DNA of 50,962 nucleotides from Bog-756 sp037141235 (GCA_037141235.1 JBAXCY010000002.1:1-50962), one strand, 5' to 3'; shown: positions 41,060 to 49,948, numbered from the stretch's first letter. Made by a program: numbers and translations. Notes: a model not told the origin generated them from the sequence alone.

Positions 41060-42130
41060 CTAGGCGTCGCCGAACCCGAACCCACGGCCGCTGCGGACCA
41101 ATCCCAGGTCAGCCATGGTGCGGATCCCCGGAGCGGCATCGCACAGCGCCGGAATCGAGTTGATGGCCTGCATGGCAGTAGCCACACTGGCCGCCCGCAC
41201 GTGCTCCGTGATGGGCAGGCTGCGCTCGTAACTGGCCAAGGTCAGCAGGTGCGCCTGCACCGATGGATCGCCCTCGATGGTGAGTGTCCAACCATCCATC
41301 GGGGTGGGCCAGTGCGGCGGGTACTCCCCACCCACGGTCCATAGCGCGTCGATCTCCACCATGGTCCGACCCTGGCGGAGCCCCCGCCAGTGCCACCGCT
41401 GGCCAGCCACGGTGCCCGCAGCCAGTGTGATGCCGAAGATGTCGTGGTCGTGCTCGGCCAGGACCAGATCGACCTCAGTGGTGATCTCGTCGATACCGGC
41501 CCCGAGGCCATCGGCAATGAGGGCCACCTCTTCTTTGAAGATCCCGCTGTTGAACCGGAGGAAGTCACTGGCCTCCTCGGTCACCTCGGCCGCCGGCCGG
41601 CCGAAACGCATGTTCTCGAAGGTGATGTTGGTGCTCTCGTAGAACGACCAGTCGGCTCGCTCCTGGAGGGTCACCCGCCCGATGCTCCGGCACATGCCCG
41701 ACAGTGCGAAGGGCAGCACCCCGCTCAGGTTGCCCGGGTTGAGGCCGGTCCCGTGCACCGACGATCCGCCCTGTTCGCAGGCCTCGAGCAGGCGAGCCAG
41801 ATCGGCTTCGGGCAGGGCCCGAGGGTAAAACAGGAACGCCGTAGTGACTACGTTCTTTCCACTGGCCAGTAGGGCACATACGTCATCGAGCGATGTGTTT
41901 CGGGGCATGTAGGCCACGCAGTCGGCATCCAAGGCCAGGAGCGCATCGATGTCACGGGTGGCCGTCACGCCAATGGGCGCACGGCCAGCCAGAACCCCGA
42001 GGTCCACGCCATCCTTTTCGGGTGAGTGGACCCACCCACCCACCAGGTCGAGGTCGGTGCGGTCGATCATGGCCTGGATCGACTCGACGCCCTGGGCCCC
42101 GGTCGCCCACTGAATCACTCGATAGCCCAC
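41060..42130 (-). CDS. DapB-like NAD(P)-binding dehydrogenase
   Basis: 356 aa. The N-terminal Rossmann half is YRVIQWATGAQGVESIQAMI near 3-22, ending near LLASGKNVVTTAFLFYP (about 87-103). The C-terminal half, with HGTGLNPGNLSGVLP near 126-140, matches the DapB-related family that includes 2,4-diaminopentanoate dehydrogenase and many actinobacterial proteins of unknown substrate. It is not the lysine-pathway DapB itself, being longer and lacking the usual dihydrodipicolinate-binding motif. The start is GTG 42130, with GAAGGAG at the right distance. Divergent from the diguanylate cyclase. Confidence 0.8.
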   Translation of the reverse strand: MGYRVIQWATGAQGVESIQAMIDRTDLDLVGGWVHSPEKDGVDLGVLAGRAPIGVTATRDIDALLALDADCVAYMPRNTSLDDVCALLASGKNVVTTAFLFYPRALPEADLARLLEACEQGGSSVHGTGLNPGNLSGVLPFALSGMCRSIGRVTLQERADWSFYESTNITFENMRFGRPAAEVTEEASDFLRFNSGIFKEEVALIADGLGAGIDEITTEVDLVLAEHDHDIFGITLAAGTVAGQRWHWRGLRQGRTMVEIDALWTVGGEYPPHWPTPMDGWTLTIEGDPSVQAHLLTLASYERSLPITEHVRAASVATAMQAINSIPALCDAAPGIRTMADLGLVRSGRGFGFGDA

Positions 42131-42337
42131 GGCGACTCCTTCATCTTGGGCCGACCCAGTGGCGGCCGAGCCGATCGTAGGCCGATGGCGCCCTACTGCG
42201 GGCATCGATCCATCGAGGTCTTGCGAACCCCGGCCAGCCGCTCGATGCCCACACAACCCTTGGACAGGGAGTTAGAAAAGACGTGGGACCTTTTCCTCTT
42301 TGCCGCTTACTGCAACCCGTCGCCGGTAAAGGTAGGT

Positions 42338-43870
42338 ATGGACGCTGCCGATACCCCGGGGGTGAGATTTGATCTTGTTCACCCGACCTCCAGGCAGCTC
42401 CGAGATGGGGTGACCTGTGGACTGATCGCCGAATCGATCATGATCCCGGTCCTCATCGCGGTGACGTTTATCGACCACTCCACCGTGCACTGGGGCTACA
42501 TGGCTGGAGCTATCGCCTGCATCGTGGTGTCTATCTCGTACCAGTCGATCTATGCCGCCATCACCAAGGGGAAGGCGAAGCCCACCTCGCAGGCCAATGC
42601 GTGGTTCATGATCGCCTGTCTGGCCCTAGCCGGCCTGGCCTGCATCGAACTCTCGACCTCCACCCCGGCTGCGCTCTATACGCCAGCCATGCTGGTCGGG
42701 GTCATCTTCGTCTCCATCGTGGGCGACCGACGGATGCAGCTGGTGGTCGACCTCTACGCACTGGCCCTGATCGCCCTGATCGGCTGGGTCCAGGGCCTGC
42801 GCGGTGGTGAGTACATCGTCTCCATGGTCATCTACGCCTCGACCATCGGCGTGGTCAACTTCATCTGCGCCCGGACCGTCGGCTCCCTCACCGGCCAGAT
42901 CAACTTCTCCCAGGCCATCGACTCGCTCAACGAGTGCTTCGACTCGGTCGGGATCGACGTGGTACGACCCACCGCGGAAACGTTCGCCGAGATCTTCGCC
43001 CGGGGACTCCCCTACGTGGCCGACATCCTGCCGGCCGAGCGGGTAGCCGTGTTCAACCGGAGCAGCGCCCTCGAGCGGTACACGCTCCTGGCCGCCTGGC
43101 CCGACGTGAAGGCTGACTGCGCTGACCTGGTCCACCTCCCCACCGTCCTCGTGTCACTCGCCTCCAACACCGTCGAACTCGAGCCAAGATTCTGCGTGCT
43201 CCCGGTGGGGTACGCGTCAGACGGCGAGCTCTTCATGGTGATCGAGCGCTCGCCGGACAACGCCAACACCGATGCCCGCACCGCCGAGTCAGCAGGCCTG
43301 CTGGCCGCAGCCTTTTTGCGGGTGACCAGCCGCGCCAACTTCGTGAACGGCCTGCACGCCGAGAGCCGCACCGACCCGCTCACCGGCCTGGCCAACCGGC
43401 GAAGCCTCATGGAGCGGCTGCAGATGGAGATGGCCCACGCCATCCGAGCCGAGACGCCGCTGAGTGTCGCCATGATCGACCTTGACCACTTCAAAAAGTT
43501 CAACGACCAGTATGGGCACGTGGTCGGCGACACCGTGCTGCGATCCATGTCCGCCATGATGGTGTCGAACACCCGCGACCAGGATATGGTCGCCCGCTAC
43601 GGCGGCGAGGAGTTCTGCCTAGTCATGCCCGACACCGACCTAATCGGTGGCCACCATCTCCTCGAACACCTGCGCCGAGGGGGTCGCGACTCGGTCACCG
43701 ACATCGGAGTCACCATGTCGGTCGGCGTCACCAGTTGGGACGGACTCGAAGATCCGGTGACGTTCATCGACCGGGCTGACCGGGCGCTCTACCAGGCCAA
43801 GAGCGCTGGCCGTGACCGCGTCATCTCCATCGCTGCGTACACCGAGCCCCTGACCGACACATTGGACTGA
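42338..43870 (+). CDS. Membrane-bound diguanylate cyclase
   Basis: 510 aa from ATG 42338 (AAAGGTAGGT upstream). About six hydrophobic segments lie between residues 25 and 190. A soluble linker of about 140 residues that could be GAF-like follows, then a GGDEF domain with TDPLTGLANRRSL near 349-361 and intact GGEEF (near 422). An RxxD inhibitory site (RDQD) sits five residues before GGEEF, the canonical I-site spacing. It is therefore predicted to make c-di-GMP from two GTP and to be product-inhibited. The upstream ATGs at 42185 and 42245 give poor N-termini. It lies opposite the DapB-like gene. Confidence 0.9.
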   Translation: MDAADTPGVRFDLVHPTSRQLRDGVTCGLIAESIMIPVLIAVTFIDHSTVHWGYMAGAIACIVVSISYQSIYAAITKGKAKPTSQANAWFMIACLALAGLACIELSTSTPAALYTPAMLVGVIFVSIVGDRRMQLVVDLYALALIALIGWVQGLRGGEYIVSMVIYASTIGVVNFICARTVGSLTGQINFSQAIDSLNECFDSVGIDVVRPTAETFAEIFARGLPYVADILPAERVAVFNRSSALERYTLLAAWPDVKADCADLVHLPTVLVSLASNTVELEPRFCVLPVGYASDGELFMVIERSPDNANTDARTAESAGLLAAAFLRVTSRANFVNGLHAESRTDPLTGLANRRSLMERLQMEMAHAIRAETPLSVAMIDLDHFKKFNDQYGHVVGDTVLRSMSAMMVSNTRDQDMVARYGGEEFCLVMPDTDLIGGHHLLEHLRRGGRDSVTDIGVTMSVGVTSWDGLEDPVTFIDRADRALYQAKSAGRDRVISIAAYTEPLTDTLD

Positions 43871-43888
43871 TGGCCCAGTCGTCGCCCC

Positions 43889-44056
43889 TCAGTCGGAGGC
43901 GACGAGGACCAGATAGACGTTGTCATCGATGGCGAACGAGTTGACGATGGAGAACCCTTGCGCGGCAAAGGCATCGAGTTCTCCTTCGAGTTCCAGGCGC
44001 CGCTCGGCCACCACTAGGCGTCCCCCGTGTATCCGCAGAACCTTGTGCCTCGTCAT
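43889..44056 (-). CDS. Small DUF4177-like protein
   Basis: 55 aa. MTRHKVLRIHGGRLV, then ELEGELDAFAAQGFSIVNSF and YLVLVAS, resembles the small DUF4177 domain (a beta-helix-beta fold with a conserved LNxLGxEGW-type turn). The ATG at 44056 overlaps the stop of the PIG-L gene as ATGA, so it is translated after it. Function unknown. Confidence 0.7.
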   Translation of the reverse strand: MTRHKVLRIHGGRLVVAERRLELEGELDAFAAQGFSIVNSFAIDDNVYLVLVASD

Positions 44057-44898
44057 TCCACCACTTCCTTCGCTGTCGCTCCCCCGGCCAGGGTGCCCGA
44101 ATCCGTGATGACCAGACCGCCCTCGCGGGTGCCGTCGCCCAACCCTGCAGGCTCCGGCCGGACTCTGATGAACCACTCCTGTCCCCACACATGGGCGAAC
44201 AGTTCGTCCGGCATCGACAAGAAGAAGCTCTCTTCGGTGATCTGGCTACCGTGGGCGCGCATGGCGTCGCGCTTGGTCTCCACCCACCGGCTCACATCGA
44301 CCTCGGTGGTGATGCGCTCGCTTGGCTCCCCCATGGTGTCCGCCCCCTCGAGGTCCTCCTCGGATGCGAGCTCCATATCGGCGGCCTGCTGGCGCAGCGC
44401 CCGCATGAACCCCCTGTCCATGGTGGCCATATAGACGACCGGCGTCCCGGCCAGATCAGCGGCGGCCATGCCCACGTGGTGGACCTGGATGTGATCAGGG
44501 TGCCCATAGCCGCCGTGCTCGTCGTAGACGACCAGGACGTCGGATGACTCCTCGATGAGGATGGCGGCCAGCCGCTCGGCCGCCTCGGTTCGATCTGCAG
44601 TGGCGAAACAGTCGACCCGGCTGTTGGAGTCCTCACCCTCCATGCCCGAGTCGTGGTACCCGAGGAACATCTGTCGCTCCACACCGAGCACGGCAGCGGC
44701 CCGAGCTAACTCATCGGAGCGGCGCTCGCCCAGGGTCTCACCAGGTTCGAGGAGATCGTCTGCCACCTCGCCGAGCTCTCCCCTGGTGGCCGTCACCAGG
44801 ACCACCCGATGACCCTCGTCGGCTAGCGATGCCATGGTGCCGCCGGTGGCGATGGCCTCGTCGTCAGGATGGGCATGGAAGAAGGTGACGGTGGCCAT
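44053..44898 (-). CDS. PIG-L family deacetylase (MshB/Mca-like)
   Basis: 281 aa. FFHAHPDDEA at 6-15 gives the zinc His-Asp-Asp motif. GYGHPDHIQVHH near 128-140 is the second conserved block with the catalytic His. These are shared by MshB (the deacetylase step of mycothiol synthesis) and Mca (mycothiol-conjugate amidase). The length suits either. The C-terminal QEWFIRVRP is Mca/MshB-like. Zinc-dependent, cytoplasmic. A TAGGGT hexamer lies seven bases before the ATG. It is coupled to the small DUF4177-like gene by an ATGA overlap. Which of the two reactions it performs is not decidable here. Confidence 0.85.
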   Translation of the reverse strand: MATVTFFHAHPDDEAIATGGTMASLADEGHRVVLVTATRGELGEVADDLLEPGETLGERRSDELARAAAVLGVERQMFLGYHDSGMEGEDSNSRVDCFATADRTEAAERLAAILIEESSDVLVVYDEHGGYGHPDHIQVHHVGMAAADLAGTPVVYMATMDRGFMRALRQQAADMELASEEDLEGADTMGEPSERITTEVDVSRWVETKRDAMRAHGSQITEESFFLSMPDELFAHVWGQEWFIRVRPEPAGLGDGTREGGLVITDSGTLAGGATAKEVVE

Positions 44899-44919
44899 TA
44901 CTCGAACCCTATCGTCCGG

Positions 44920-45264
44920 TCACCCGAGGGGAAGCTGAGGTGCGTCGGCCAACGACAGCTGCCCAGCGCCCGGAGTTCCGGTATTGCGCCGGCCTCGCCC
45001 ACTGGTGGCGGCGAAGATGCGCTCGGGGCCGAAGGAGCGGATGGTCCGGTCGCCGGGGCGACCACCGACAACCTCGACGGACTCGGTCCCGTTATTGGTG
45101 TTGCGCACATGAGCCCGAAACTGCCATTGGGCTCCTCGCATCGACAACCCGCCGACCACCACTGGGTCGCCAGTGTGTAGCCCGTTCCAGTGTACCGAGC
45201 GCTCGAGGTGCTCCGAGGCCTGGAGGGCGGCCTTCTTGGCCCCGGCGGTCGCTGACCTGGTCAG
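44920..45264 (-). CDS. Small conserved protein, probable CTG start
   Basis: 114 aa if started at CTG 45264. The core reads HWNGLHTGDPVVVGG, MRGAQWQFRAHVRN, SVEVVGGRPGDRTIRSF and GPERIF. It looks like a conserved actinobacterial small-domain family that I recall but cannot name. The in-frame GTG at 45162 would cut off the HWNGL part, and no ATG, GTG or TTG occurs between it and the upstream DedA stop. CTG at 45264 overlaps that stop as CTGA and has AGGGGGA at ribosome-site distance, so it is the best start. A frameshift or sequencing error is the alternative. Confidence 0.6.
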   Translation of the reverse strand: MTRSATAGAKKAALQASEHLERSVHWNGLHTGDPVVVGGLSMRGAQWQFRAHVRNTNNGTESVEVVGGRPGDRTIRSFGPERIFAATSGRGRRNTGTPGAGQLSLADAPQLPLG

Positions 45265-45914
45265 TGGTCGGTCCCCCTGGACGAGCGCTCCCCGCGTACG
45301 GTCATCACCCGGTGGACGAAGATTCCCACGATGGCGAGCAGCGCCAGGCCTGCGACCACATAGCCGGCGTAGCTGAACGACTTCTGCACTTGGTCATAAC
45401 TCGACCCAAGTGCGTACCCGAGCGAGGCAAGACCAGCAGACCAAAGGACGCAGCCGATGACCGTGAACACCGTGAACTTCAGGATCGCCATCTCGGCGAG
45501 GCCCGCAGCAAAGGAGACGAACGAGCGAACCAGCGGGATGAACCGTCCGAACAGCACCAGAGGCTCGCCATGCTTGTCGAACCAGGCCTCGGCCTTGTCC
45601 AGGTCCTTGTGAGCCAGCAGCACGTACTTGCCGAAGCGGTCGACCAGTGGACGACCGCCGAAGTAACCGATCAGGTAACCGGCCAATGACCCGAGGATCT
45701 CCCCGACCGCGGCCAACAGAATCACGGCCACGATGGACAGATGAAAAACGTCCGTCGACGGCGTGCCGTCGGCCAGCAGTTTGTGCACCTCACCGCTGGC
45801 CAGAGCCCCTCCCCCGAGGATGGCGACGTCTGCACCGACCGGTAGCCCCATCGACGAGATGAAGCACAAGATGAAGATAGCGAAGTAGCTGTAGTGGTAA
45901 AGGAAGTTCTCCAT
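45261..45914 (-). CDS. DedA-family membrane protein
   Basis: 217 aa with about five hydrophobic segments. The DedA/SNARE-assoc core is GEILGSLAGYLIGYFGGRPL near 71-90, and FGRFIPLVRSFVSFAAGLAEM near 122-142 carries the conserved GRFxPxxR. Members are lipid scramblase or transporter-like proteins of the cytoplasmic membrane; the specific substrate is not known. Its stop overlaps the CTG start of the next gene. Confidence 0.9.
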   Translation of the reverse strand: MENFLYHYSYFAIFILCFISSMGLPVGADVAILGGGALASGEVHKLLADGTPSTDVFHLSIVAVILLAAVGEILGSLAGYLIGYFGGRPLVDRFGKYVLLAHKDLDKAEAWFDKHGEPLVLFGRFIPLVRSFVSFAAGLAEMAILKFTVFTVIGCVLWSAGLASLGYALGSSYDQVQKSFSYAGYVVAGLALLAIVGIFVHRVMTVRGERSSRGTDH

Positions 45915-46017
45915 AGTTCCGTAGGTCTAGTCGCTCGGAGGCGTCAGGTGGTAGCACCACCGTGTGGCGGTGGCGCTTCCCTCGTTGCTACGCGATCCAC
46001 ACAGAAGTGCGGTCGGC

Positions 46018-46023
46018 TACCGT
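46018..46023 (+). promoter_or_regulatory. Leaderless -10 element for alpha/beta hydrolase
   Basis: TACCGT followed by six bases and GTG 46030; identical hexamer and spacing to that before the SDR at 22153. Confidence 0.6.
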
Positions 46024-46029
46024 CACTGG

Positions 46030-46935
46030 GTGCCCCTCGGATCTGAGCCAGCCGCCGAACCGGCCTCGATCACCATCACTCCCGATGGGCTCGACCTGGC
46101 GGTTTATGACTTCGGCGGCACTGGCGACGACCTGCTCTTGGTGCACGCCACTGGGTTCTGTGCTGGGGTACTGCTGCCGCTGGCCCGATCGCTAGGTGAC
46201 CAGTTCCACTGCTATGCCCTCGATCTTCGGGGCCATGGCCGCTCGGGTCGACCGGCAGACGGCGATTTCGTCTGGTCGGGGTTCAGCACCGACGTCCTGA
46301 CCGCTGTCGACCATCTGGGACTGGTCCGACCTCCAGCTTTCGGCCACTCGTGCGGCGGTGCGTCGCTGCTCTTGGCCGAACAGGAGCGTCCCGGGACATT
46401 TCGCTCTCTCTACCTGTTCGAACCGGTAGTCGTCCCCGACCAGCCGCTTCCCTTCGACCGCGAGGAGAACTACCTGTCGGTGGGGGCACGTCGGCGGCGT
46501 CAGTCGTTCCCGTCGACCGAGGACGCCTTCGTCAACTTCTCCTCCAAGCCGCCTTTCGCCGACCTCGATCCCGACGTGCTGCTGCGCTACGTCGAGGATG
46601 GTTTCGAGACGGTGCCAGCGTCTGACGGGGGCGACGGGCAAGAGGTCCGACTCCGGTGCCAGAGGGATGACGAGGCCGAGGTGTACATCCACGGCTTCGG
46701 CAACGGTGTCTTCCCCCGATTGCACGAGGTGCAGTGCCCGGTGACCTTCGCCTACGGGACTCTGACCGACGCTTTCGGCGAACAGATCATGACCCTTGAC
46801 GCATCGCAGGTGCCGAACTCGGCCCTCGAGGGATTTGACGATCTGGGGCACTTCGGCCCGCTGCAGCGGCCCGGGGAGATCGCAGACCGGGTCCGCCAGA
46901 CACTGACACTCCCCGATGGCACACCCCCGTCGTAG
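46030..46935 (+). CDS. Alpha/beta hydrolase
   Basis: 301 aa from GTG 46030. LVHATGFCAGVL near 38-49 is the oxyanion turn, LDLRGHGRSGRP near 66-77, and the nucleophile elbow is FGHSCGG (Ser near 105). A likely acid Asp lies in TLTDAFGE (about 243) and the His in DDLGHFGPLQ (about 267). Single domain, no signal. The substrate is unknown. The upstream GTG 45964 is possible but lacks the leaderless -10 pattern. The end overlaps the promoter of the RecB-like nuclease gene. Confidence 0.85.
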   Translation: MPLGSEPAAEPASITITPDGLDLAVYDFGGTGDDLLLVHATGFCAGVLLPLARSLGDQFHCYALDLRGHGRSGRPADGDFVWSGFSTDVLTAVDHLGLVRPPAFGHSCGGASLLLAEQERPGTFRSLYLFEPVVVPDQPLPFDREENYLSVGARRRRQSFPSTEDAFVNFSSKPPFADLDPDVLLRYVEDGFETVPASDGGDGQEVRLRCQRDDEAEVYIHGFGNGVFPRLHEVQCPVTFAYGTLTDAFGEQIMTLDASQVPNSALEGFDDLGHFGPLQRPGEIADRVRQTLTLPDGTPPS

Positions 46936-46938
46936 GCT
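46933..46938 (+). promoter_or_regulatory. Leaderless -10 element for RecB-like nuclease gene
   Basis: TAGGCT, six bases, then GTG 46945. The hexamer overlaps the stop codon of the preceding gene. Confidence 0.6.
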
Positions 46939-46944
46939 CTGTCC

Positions 46945-47766
46945 GTGCCGTTCGATCCACCACGCTCGCTGTCGCCGTCCAAGCTGTCGGCCTTCCGCAA
47001 CTGTGCGCTGGCCTTCCGGTTCACGGCCATCGAGCGGCTCCATGATCCCTCCACCGTTGCCACCGTCAAGGGCACCCTGGTCCACACTGCCCTCGAGCAG
47101 TTCTTCTGGAACCACCCACAAGGCGCCCGGAGCCCGTTGGCCGCTTCGGTCGAACTCGACCGAGCATGGGTGGCCATCCAGGACGATGCCGACTTCCGTT
47201 CGCTCGCGCTAGGGGCCGACGAGGCCGACGCCTTCCGTTCCGACGCCGAGCAACTGGTGGCCAACTACTTCTTGTTGGAGGACCCCGATGAGATCACCCC
47301 GGTGGGGATCGAGCTGCTGCTCGAGGCGCGCCTTGGGGACGTCCGCCTGCGGGGCATCCTCGACCGCCTCGACCGGACGCCCGACGGCGAACTCGTCGTC
47401 ATCGACTACAAGACCGGGAAGGCGCCCCCTCCGGCCTACCAGCAGTCGCGGCTCACCGGAGTGCAGCTCTATGCCCTCCTCTGCCAGGAGGTCCTCGGAC
47501 AGCGGCCCATCCAGGTCAAGCTGCTCCACCTGAAGGAGCCCACCGTCATCACCGCCGAGCCCACCGCTCAAGGGCTGCAAGGCCAGCGGACCAAGACCGA
47601 GGCCGTCTGGACCGCCATCGAGCAGGCCTGCCGGGACGAGGACTTCCAACCCAAGACCGGGCCGCTGTGCCGCTTCTGCCGCTTCCAGGAGTTCTGCCCG
47701 GCCTTCGGTGGCGACCCCTCGTTGGCCGCAGTCACCATGGGTGTACCCGACCGAGGAGCAGCATGA
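46945..47766 (+). CDS. RecB/Cas4-like PD-(D/E)XK nuclease with Fe-S cysteines
   Basis: 273 aa. Starts LSPSKLSAFRNCALAFRF (near 9-26) with the first cluster Cys. KGTLVHTALEQFF near 43-55 is the conserved GxxxHxxxE region. The nuclease core GILDRLDR and ELVVIDYKTGK near 145-156 provides Asp and D-x-K. Three further Cys lie in LCRFCRFQEFCPAF near 238-251. The four Cys suggest an AddB-type 4Fe-4S cluster. Stand-alone RecB-domain proteins like this are common in actinobacteria, with a presumed role in DNA repair or end processing. Start GTG 46945. The stop overlaps the PAP2 phosphatase ATG. Confidence 0.87.
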   Translation: MPFDPPRSLSPSKLSAFRNCALAFRFTAIERLHDPSTVATVKGTLVHTALEQFFWNHPQGARSPLAASVELDRAWVAIQDDADFRSLALGADEADAFRSDAEQLVANYFLLEDPDEITPVGIELLLEARLGDVRLRGILDRLDRTPDGELVVIDYKTGKAPPPAYQQSRLTGVQLYALLCQEVLGQRPIQVKLLHLKEPTVITAEPTAQGLQGQRTKTEAVWTAIEQACRDEDFQPKTGPLCRFCRFQEFCPAFGGDPSLAAVTMGVPDRGAA

Positions 47767-48341
47767 GCGACGGCACGTTCAGTAGCAGTCCAAGCGATAC
47801 CCCGACCGGAATCATGGCGGCGGTCGGCACGGTCGACGATGCCGTCGATCGGCTGTTCGAGCCCCTGCGGGGACGGCCTGGGATCGACACGGCGGCCAAG
47901 GTCATCACCGGGCTGGGCGATCACGGCGTGCTGTGGACGGCCATCGCCACCTGGCGGGGTCGCCGGTCCGGTCCCACTCGCAAGACATCGATCCGGGCCC
48001 TCGGCGTGGCCGGCGTGTCGTCGAGCCTGGTCAATGCAGGCATGAAGCGAGTGGTGGGCCGGGCTCGTCCCGACCGCAGCGACCTGCAGATCTCCAACAT
48101 CGGCATGCCGGTCCGGAAGCCGAAGACGAGCAGCTTCCCGAGTGGGCACACCCTGGCTGCTTTTTGTGCGGCCACCGTGCTGAGCCGACCGGGCGACCGG
48201 TCGGGCAATGCCCTGCTCTATGGGGCCGCCGGCCTGATCGGGGTCAGCCGCATCCACCTCCGAGCCCACCACGCATCGGACGTGGCTGGCGGGGTCGTCA
48301 TCGGCACCGTGCTTGGACTCATCGTCCGGCGCTTCCGCTGA
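47763..48341 (+). CDS. PAP2-superfamily phosphatase
   Basis: 192 aa. All three motifs are present: KRVVGRARP near 95-103 (KX6RP), SFPSGHT near 122-128 (PSGH) and SRIHLRAHHASD near 163-174 (SRX5HXXXD). Hydrophobic stretches flank the motifs, so it is probably membrane-associated. It dephosphorylates lipid or polyprenyl phosphates by family. The ATG overlaps the nuclease stop as ATGA, so the genes are coupled, although a functional link between nuclease and phosphatase is not obvious. Confidence 0.88.
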   Translation: MSDGTFSSSPSDTPTGIMAAVGTVDDAVDRLFEPLRGRPGIDTAAKVITGLGDHGVLWTAIATWRGRRSGPTRKTSIRALGVAGVSSSLVNAGMKRVVGRARPDRSDLQISNIGMPVRKPKTSSFPSGHTLAAFCAATVLSRPGDRSGNALLYGAAGLIGVSRIHLRAHHASDVAGGVVIGTVLGLIVRRFR

Positions 48342-48387
48342 ACCACGTCTAGGGAATGGAACGCGCTTCCACGGGGTTGTCCGTCTC

Positions 48388-48993
48388 ATGACCACCTCGC
48401 TGACGTTCTCCGTGACCTGGGACTACCGCTGCCCGTTCGCCCGCAACGGTCACGAGCACATCTTGGATGCCTTAGAGGCCGGAGCCGAGTGGGACGTCAC
48501 CTTCGTCCCGTACTTCCTCAACCAGGGAATGGGATCCGAAGGCCAGCAGACCTGGGGCGATCCCTCCCACCAAGCCGACCTGCTGGCCCTGGCTGCAGGT
48601 GTGGTCGTCCGCGACCGATTCCCCGAATACTTCTTGGCCGTGCACCGATCGCTGTTCACCGCCCGTCACGATGAGGCCGGCGACCTGCGCGACCGTGCCG
48701 TGGTGCATGGGGCGCTCACCCGGGGCGGTGTCGATGCCGATGCCGTGCTGGCCGAGGTCGATGCTGGGTGGCCGGCCGAGGTCATCCGAGCCGAACACGA
48801 GCGGTGCGTCGATCAACTCGACGTGTTCGGCGTGCCCACCTTCATCGTGGACGACGACGCCGTGTTCGCCCGCCTCATGACCCGACCCGGCGGCGACGGC
48901 CAGGTAGCTAGGGCCACCATCGACCGTGTGCTGGACCTGATCGGCGAGCACCCTGAGCTCAACGAGTTCAAGCACACCCGGCTGGCGCGCTGA
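48388..48993 (+). CDS. DsbA-family thioredoxin-fold protein
   Basis: 201 aa. Thioredoxin fold with an inserted helical domain (DsbA type). The active-site region is WDYRCPFARN near 11-20, with only the first Cys of the usual CxxC, and the cis-Pro loop is FGVPTFIVDDD near 149-159. Single-Cys relatives include mycothiol- or glutathione-dependent oxidoreductases and 2-hydroxychromene-2-carboxylate isomerases. A low-molecular-weight thiol is therefore a likely partner, and this genome seems to have two. The start is ATG 48388; no clear ribosome site. Stands alone. Confidence 0.78.
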   Translation: MTTSLTFSVTWDYRCPFARNGHEHILDALEAGAEWDVTFVPYFLNQGMGSEGQQTWGDPSHQADLLALAAGVVVRDRFPEYFLAVHRSLFTARHDEAGDLRDRAVVHGALTRGGVDADAVLAEVDAGWPAEVIRAEHERCVDQLDVFGVPTFIVDDDAVFARLMTRPGGDGQVARATIDRVLDLIGEHPELNEFKHTRLAR

Positions 48994-49042
48994 TCGGTCG
49001 ACCTACTGGTCAGTTGACCGCCTGACCGGCCCCGCCAGGGGA

Positions 49043-49948
49043 TCAGATCCCGACCAAGCCAGCCAGGGTCTCGATCGATGCTCTGATCTGATCGCCGCTG
49101 CCGAACGGCGCTCCACAGAAGTCGGTGGTACCCAAGTCGGCCAGACGCTTGACCTGGTCGGCCACTTCGGACGCAGTGCCGACGATGGCCACGTCCGCCG
49201 GTCCGGCGGCACCTTCGCGGTCCAACATGGCCCGATACGAGGGCAGGTGGCCGTAGACGGCGAACACTTCGGCGGCAATGGCCCGAGCGGCAGCGGCGTC
49301 GGCGGTCACACACACCGGCAGTCCTACCCCGATCTGAGGCACCGGGCGCCCGGCCTCAGCGGCGGAGGCGTTGATCGTCGGGATGATGTGCTCACCGATG
49401 GTGGTGGGCCCGGTCATCCACGTGATCGTGCCTGACGCCATCCGACCAGCGATGTTCAGCATCACGGTCCCGAGGGCGGCCACCAAGACATCAGGGGCGG
49501 GGGCGGTGATCTGCATGGGTCCGAAGGTAGAGGCGCTCAGAGTCTCTCCGGCGAAGGTGACCTGCTCGCCGGCCAACAGCGGCATGAGGATCTCCAGGTA
49601 CTCGCGCATGTGGCGAGCCGGCTTTTCGAAGGACATGCCGAAGACGTTCTCGATCACCATCTGATGAGAGAGGCCGATCCCCAGCGTCAGTCGGCCCCCA
49701 CTGGCCGCTTGGACGGTGAGCGCCTGGGCAGCCAGCATGACCGGGTGGCGCGGGTAGGTCGGGATCACCGCGGTGCCGAAGCGGATGCCGGGCACCTCGC
49801 GCGACACCGCGGCGAGGGCGGTCAGCGCGTCGTAGGCAAAGATTTGGGACGACCAGGCCATCTCGATGCCGGCATCGGCCAGGCCAGCTACCTGGCCCAC
49901 CACGTCTTCGAACGGCTTCTCGGTGTCGAACATCACTCCGATGCGCAT
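49043..49948 (-). CDS. LLM-class F420-dependent oxidoreductase
   Basis: 301 aa. A second luciferase-like F420 protein: MRIGVMFD start, AGIEMAWSSQIFAYD near 26-40, RFGTAVIPTYPRHPVMLAAQ near 56-75, GRLTLGIGLSHQ near 85-96. The pattern is closest to the LLM group with the IGLSHQ block, distinct from the protein at 4470-5339. ATG 49948 has GTGAGG upstream; longer starts are rejected because the added residues resemble no family start. The substrate is unknown. Confidence 0.87.
   Translation of the reverse strand: MRIGVMFDTEKPFEDVVGQVAGLADAGIEMAWSSQIFAYDALTALAAVSREVPGIRFGTAVIPTYPRHPVMLAAQALTVQAASGGRLTLGIGLSHQMVIENVFGMSFEKPARHMREYLEILMPLLAGEQVTFAGETLSASTFGPMQITAPAPDVLVAALGTVMLNIAGRMASGTITWMTGPTTIGEHIIPTINASAAEAGRPVPQIGVGLPVCVTADAAAARAIAAEVFAVYGHLPSYRAMLDREGAAGPADVAIVGTASEVADQVKRLADLGTTDFCGAPFGSGDQIRASIETLAGLVGI

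Noticed and set aside
46945..47766. Considered as a Cas4 of a CRISPR or defence system
   Set aside because: There are no repeats, cas1 or cas2 nearby; the gene is coupled to a PAP2 phosphatase and fits stand-alone actinobacterial RecB-domain proteins.
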